A stretch of DNA of 5,572 nt, from assembly GCA_023268425.1 (NCBI GenBank), contig JALRFN010000032.1, positions 1-5,572 on the forward strand. The letters are read 5' to 3'. Positions 4,624 to 5,572 of this stretch are shown here, piece by piece. Both the position numbers and the translations under genes were made by a program. Within the stretch, counting starts at the first letter, position 1. Each line of letters begins with the position of its first letter. Below the pieces are notes generated by a model. The model had not been told where the DNA came from. It was given only the letters and a program-made list of their open reading frames with translations, and made no database searches. Origin of the DNA: Burkholderiaceae bacterium. Lineage in GTDB: Bacteria; Pseudomonadota; Gammaproteobacteria; Burkholderiales; Burkholderiaceae_C.

Positions 4624-5572
4624 GGTGTGATGATAAGTCGGCGCGACGTTGGCGCACAGTTTCGGCCACTGAAGCGCACAGGCCGGGGGGCAGGGCAAAG
4701 TCCAACTCCACAACCCAGGTTTGGGCTTGCCAATCGGCGGGCCAATCGCTGAGTTTGACGGCGTCCTTGGCGGTCACCAACAACGGCAATTGGCGATCCA
4801 AGCCCTGGTGAGCGGCGTGCAATGGGGCGTGATCGTCCAAGGCGTGGGTGTGCCGCAACTGCAGACCAGCGGCGCGCAGCATGGTGAAAAACTGCTCAGG
4901 CTTGGCGATCGCCGCCAAGGCTTGCGCGGGTTTTGGTGCCAGTTGGCTTAGGTTGGTGTGCACCGTGTCGTCCAAGCGCCGAACCACGGGCTTCAGGCTG
5001 CGGGTGACCCACCACAATGGGCCGTCCAGGTCGCCCAGCTCGGGCGCTGCCTCGTGTGCAGCGGTCGTCAACAGGTGCAAGGTTTTGCACCCACGCCGCC
5101 AAGTGCGTCTGGGCCAGGGCTCGCGCAAGGGGCCAGCCGGCAACAACCAGGCATTGCCCAGGCCCCTGGCGTCAAACAGCACCACCTCGGCGTCGGCGGC
5201 CAGGTCAGTGTCTTGCAAGCCGTCGTCAAACAGCAATACGGTGGCCTCTGGCAAGGTTTGCACCACCCAGTCAACCGCTTGGCGTCGATCGTGCGTCACC
5301 ACGACGGGGCAAACCGCCTGGTGGCCCATCAGCAAGGGCTCGTCACCCACTTGTTCTGCACCCATGCGTTTGTGCACCACAAACGGCGTGCGTGGACTGC
5401 CTTGGCGTCCATGGCCTTTGCTGACGATCACGGGTGACTCGCCGCGTGCGCGCAAGTCAGCCGCCAGGGCGAGGGTGGTGGGCGTTTTGCCCGCGCCGCC
5501 AGCCACCACATTGCCGACAATGACCACAGGCAGCGGGCAGCGTTCGGGCGCTTGGCTGCGCGCCTGGCGCAG
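4604..5572 (-). CDS. lpxK: tetraacyldisaccharide 4'-kinase (5' end outside the window)
   Basis: Phosphorylates the 4' position of the tetraacyldisaccharide 1-phosphate to give lipid IVA, on the cytoplasmic face of the inner membrane. The 322 visible residues lack only the N-terminal membrane helix. A GTG at 5527 is in frame but is not the true start, because family sequence (PERCPLPVVIVGNVVAGG) continues through it to the window edge. The P-loop VAGGAGKT is at visible residues 23-30. VGDEP (75-79) holds the aspartate proposed as catalytic base. FDDGLQD (115-121) holds the acidic pair, and LLPAGPLREPWPR follows. ALDDH (244-248) probably holds the catalytic-dyad histidine, and VTAKDAVK is at 266-273. 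Three positions differ from the usual motifs: SKGHG for SRGYG, DDGLQD for DDGLQH, and TAKDAVK for TEKDAVK. The frame is intact. Its 3' end overlaps the Trm112-like gene by 20 bases. Confidence 0.95.
   Translation of the reverse strand: MRQARSQAPERCPLPVVIVGNVVAGGAGKTPTTLALAADLRARGESPVIVSKGHGRQGSPRTPFVVHKRMGAEQVGDEPLLMGHQAVCPVVVTHDRRQAVDWVVQTLPEATVLLFDDGLQDTDLAADAEVVLFDARGLGNAWLLPAGPLREPWPRRTWRRGCKTLHLLTTAAHEAAPELGDLDGPLWWVTRSLKPVVRRLDDTVHTNLSQLAPKPAQALAAIAKPEQFFTMLRAAGLQLRHTHALDDHAPLHAAHQGLDRQLPLLVTAKDAVKLSDWPADWQAQTWVVELDFALPPGLCASVAETVRQRRADLSSHHGQNTA

Noticed and set aside
5527..5527. GTG at 5527 as the start of lpxK.
   Set aside because: Reading upstream gives PERCPLPV, typical sequence before the VVGN P-loop strand, so the gene continues past the window edge.

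Overview
The window reads as ordinary chromosomal DNA from a GC-rich betaproteobacterium, most likely Burkholderiales and probably Comamonadaceae (Limnohabitans, Rhodoferax or Acidovorax type). The support is the 218-residue adenylate kinase without zinc cysteines, the gene order lpxK, Trm112-like gene, kdsB, adk, and the general character of the LexA and 3-hydroxyacyl-CoA dehydrogenase proteins. The genus cannot be fixed by eye. I see no mobile element, CRISPR array, tRNA or rRNA.

Left part (1-1860), all on the minus strand. A 3-hydroxyacyl-CoA dehydrogenase begins at 727 and runs off the left edge. Its 150-base upstream region holds an inverted repeat and a possible promoter. Upstream of that lie lexA and a 77-residue gene of unknown function, which form a tight two-gene unit. 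Two tandem SOS boxes of the form CTG-N10-CAG sit in front of lexA.

Middle (1865-2908). A cytoplasmic type II-like L-asparaginase is the only plus-strand gene and is divergent from lexA. Its Shine-Dalgarno sequence touches the second SOS box, so LexA could affect it. It converges on adk. A strong hairpin with a 7-base T tract on the minus strand terminates adk, and a second perfect hairpin lies between it and the adk stop codon.

Right part (2909-5572), all on the minus strand. The transcription order is lpxK (5' end outside the window), a Trm112-like gene, kdsB and adk. The first three overlap one another, which points to one operon with translational coupling. LpxK and KdsB both serve lipopolysaccharide synthesis: LpxK phosphorylates the lipid A precursor and KdsB activates Kdo. 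Adk may be transcribed by read-through, or from a weak promoter candidate in the 93-base gap before it.

No clearly new system is visible. The points most worth checking are the lexA/asparaginase shared regulatory region, the uncharacterised small gene behind lexA, and three unusual residues in LpxK motifs.
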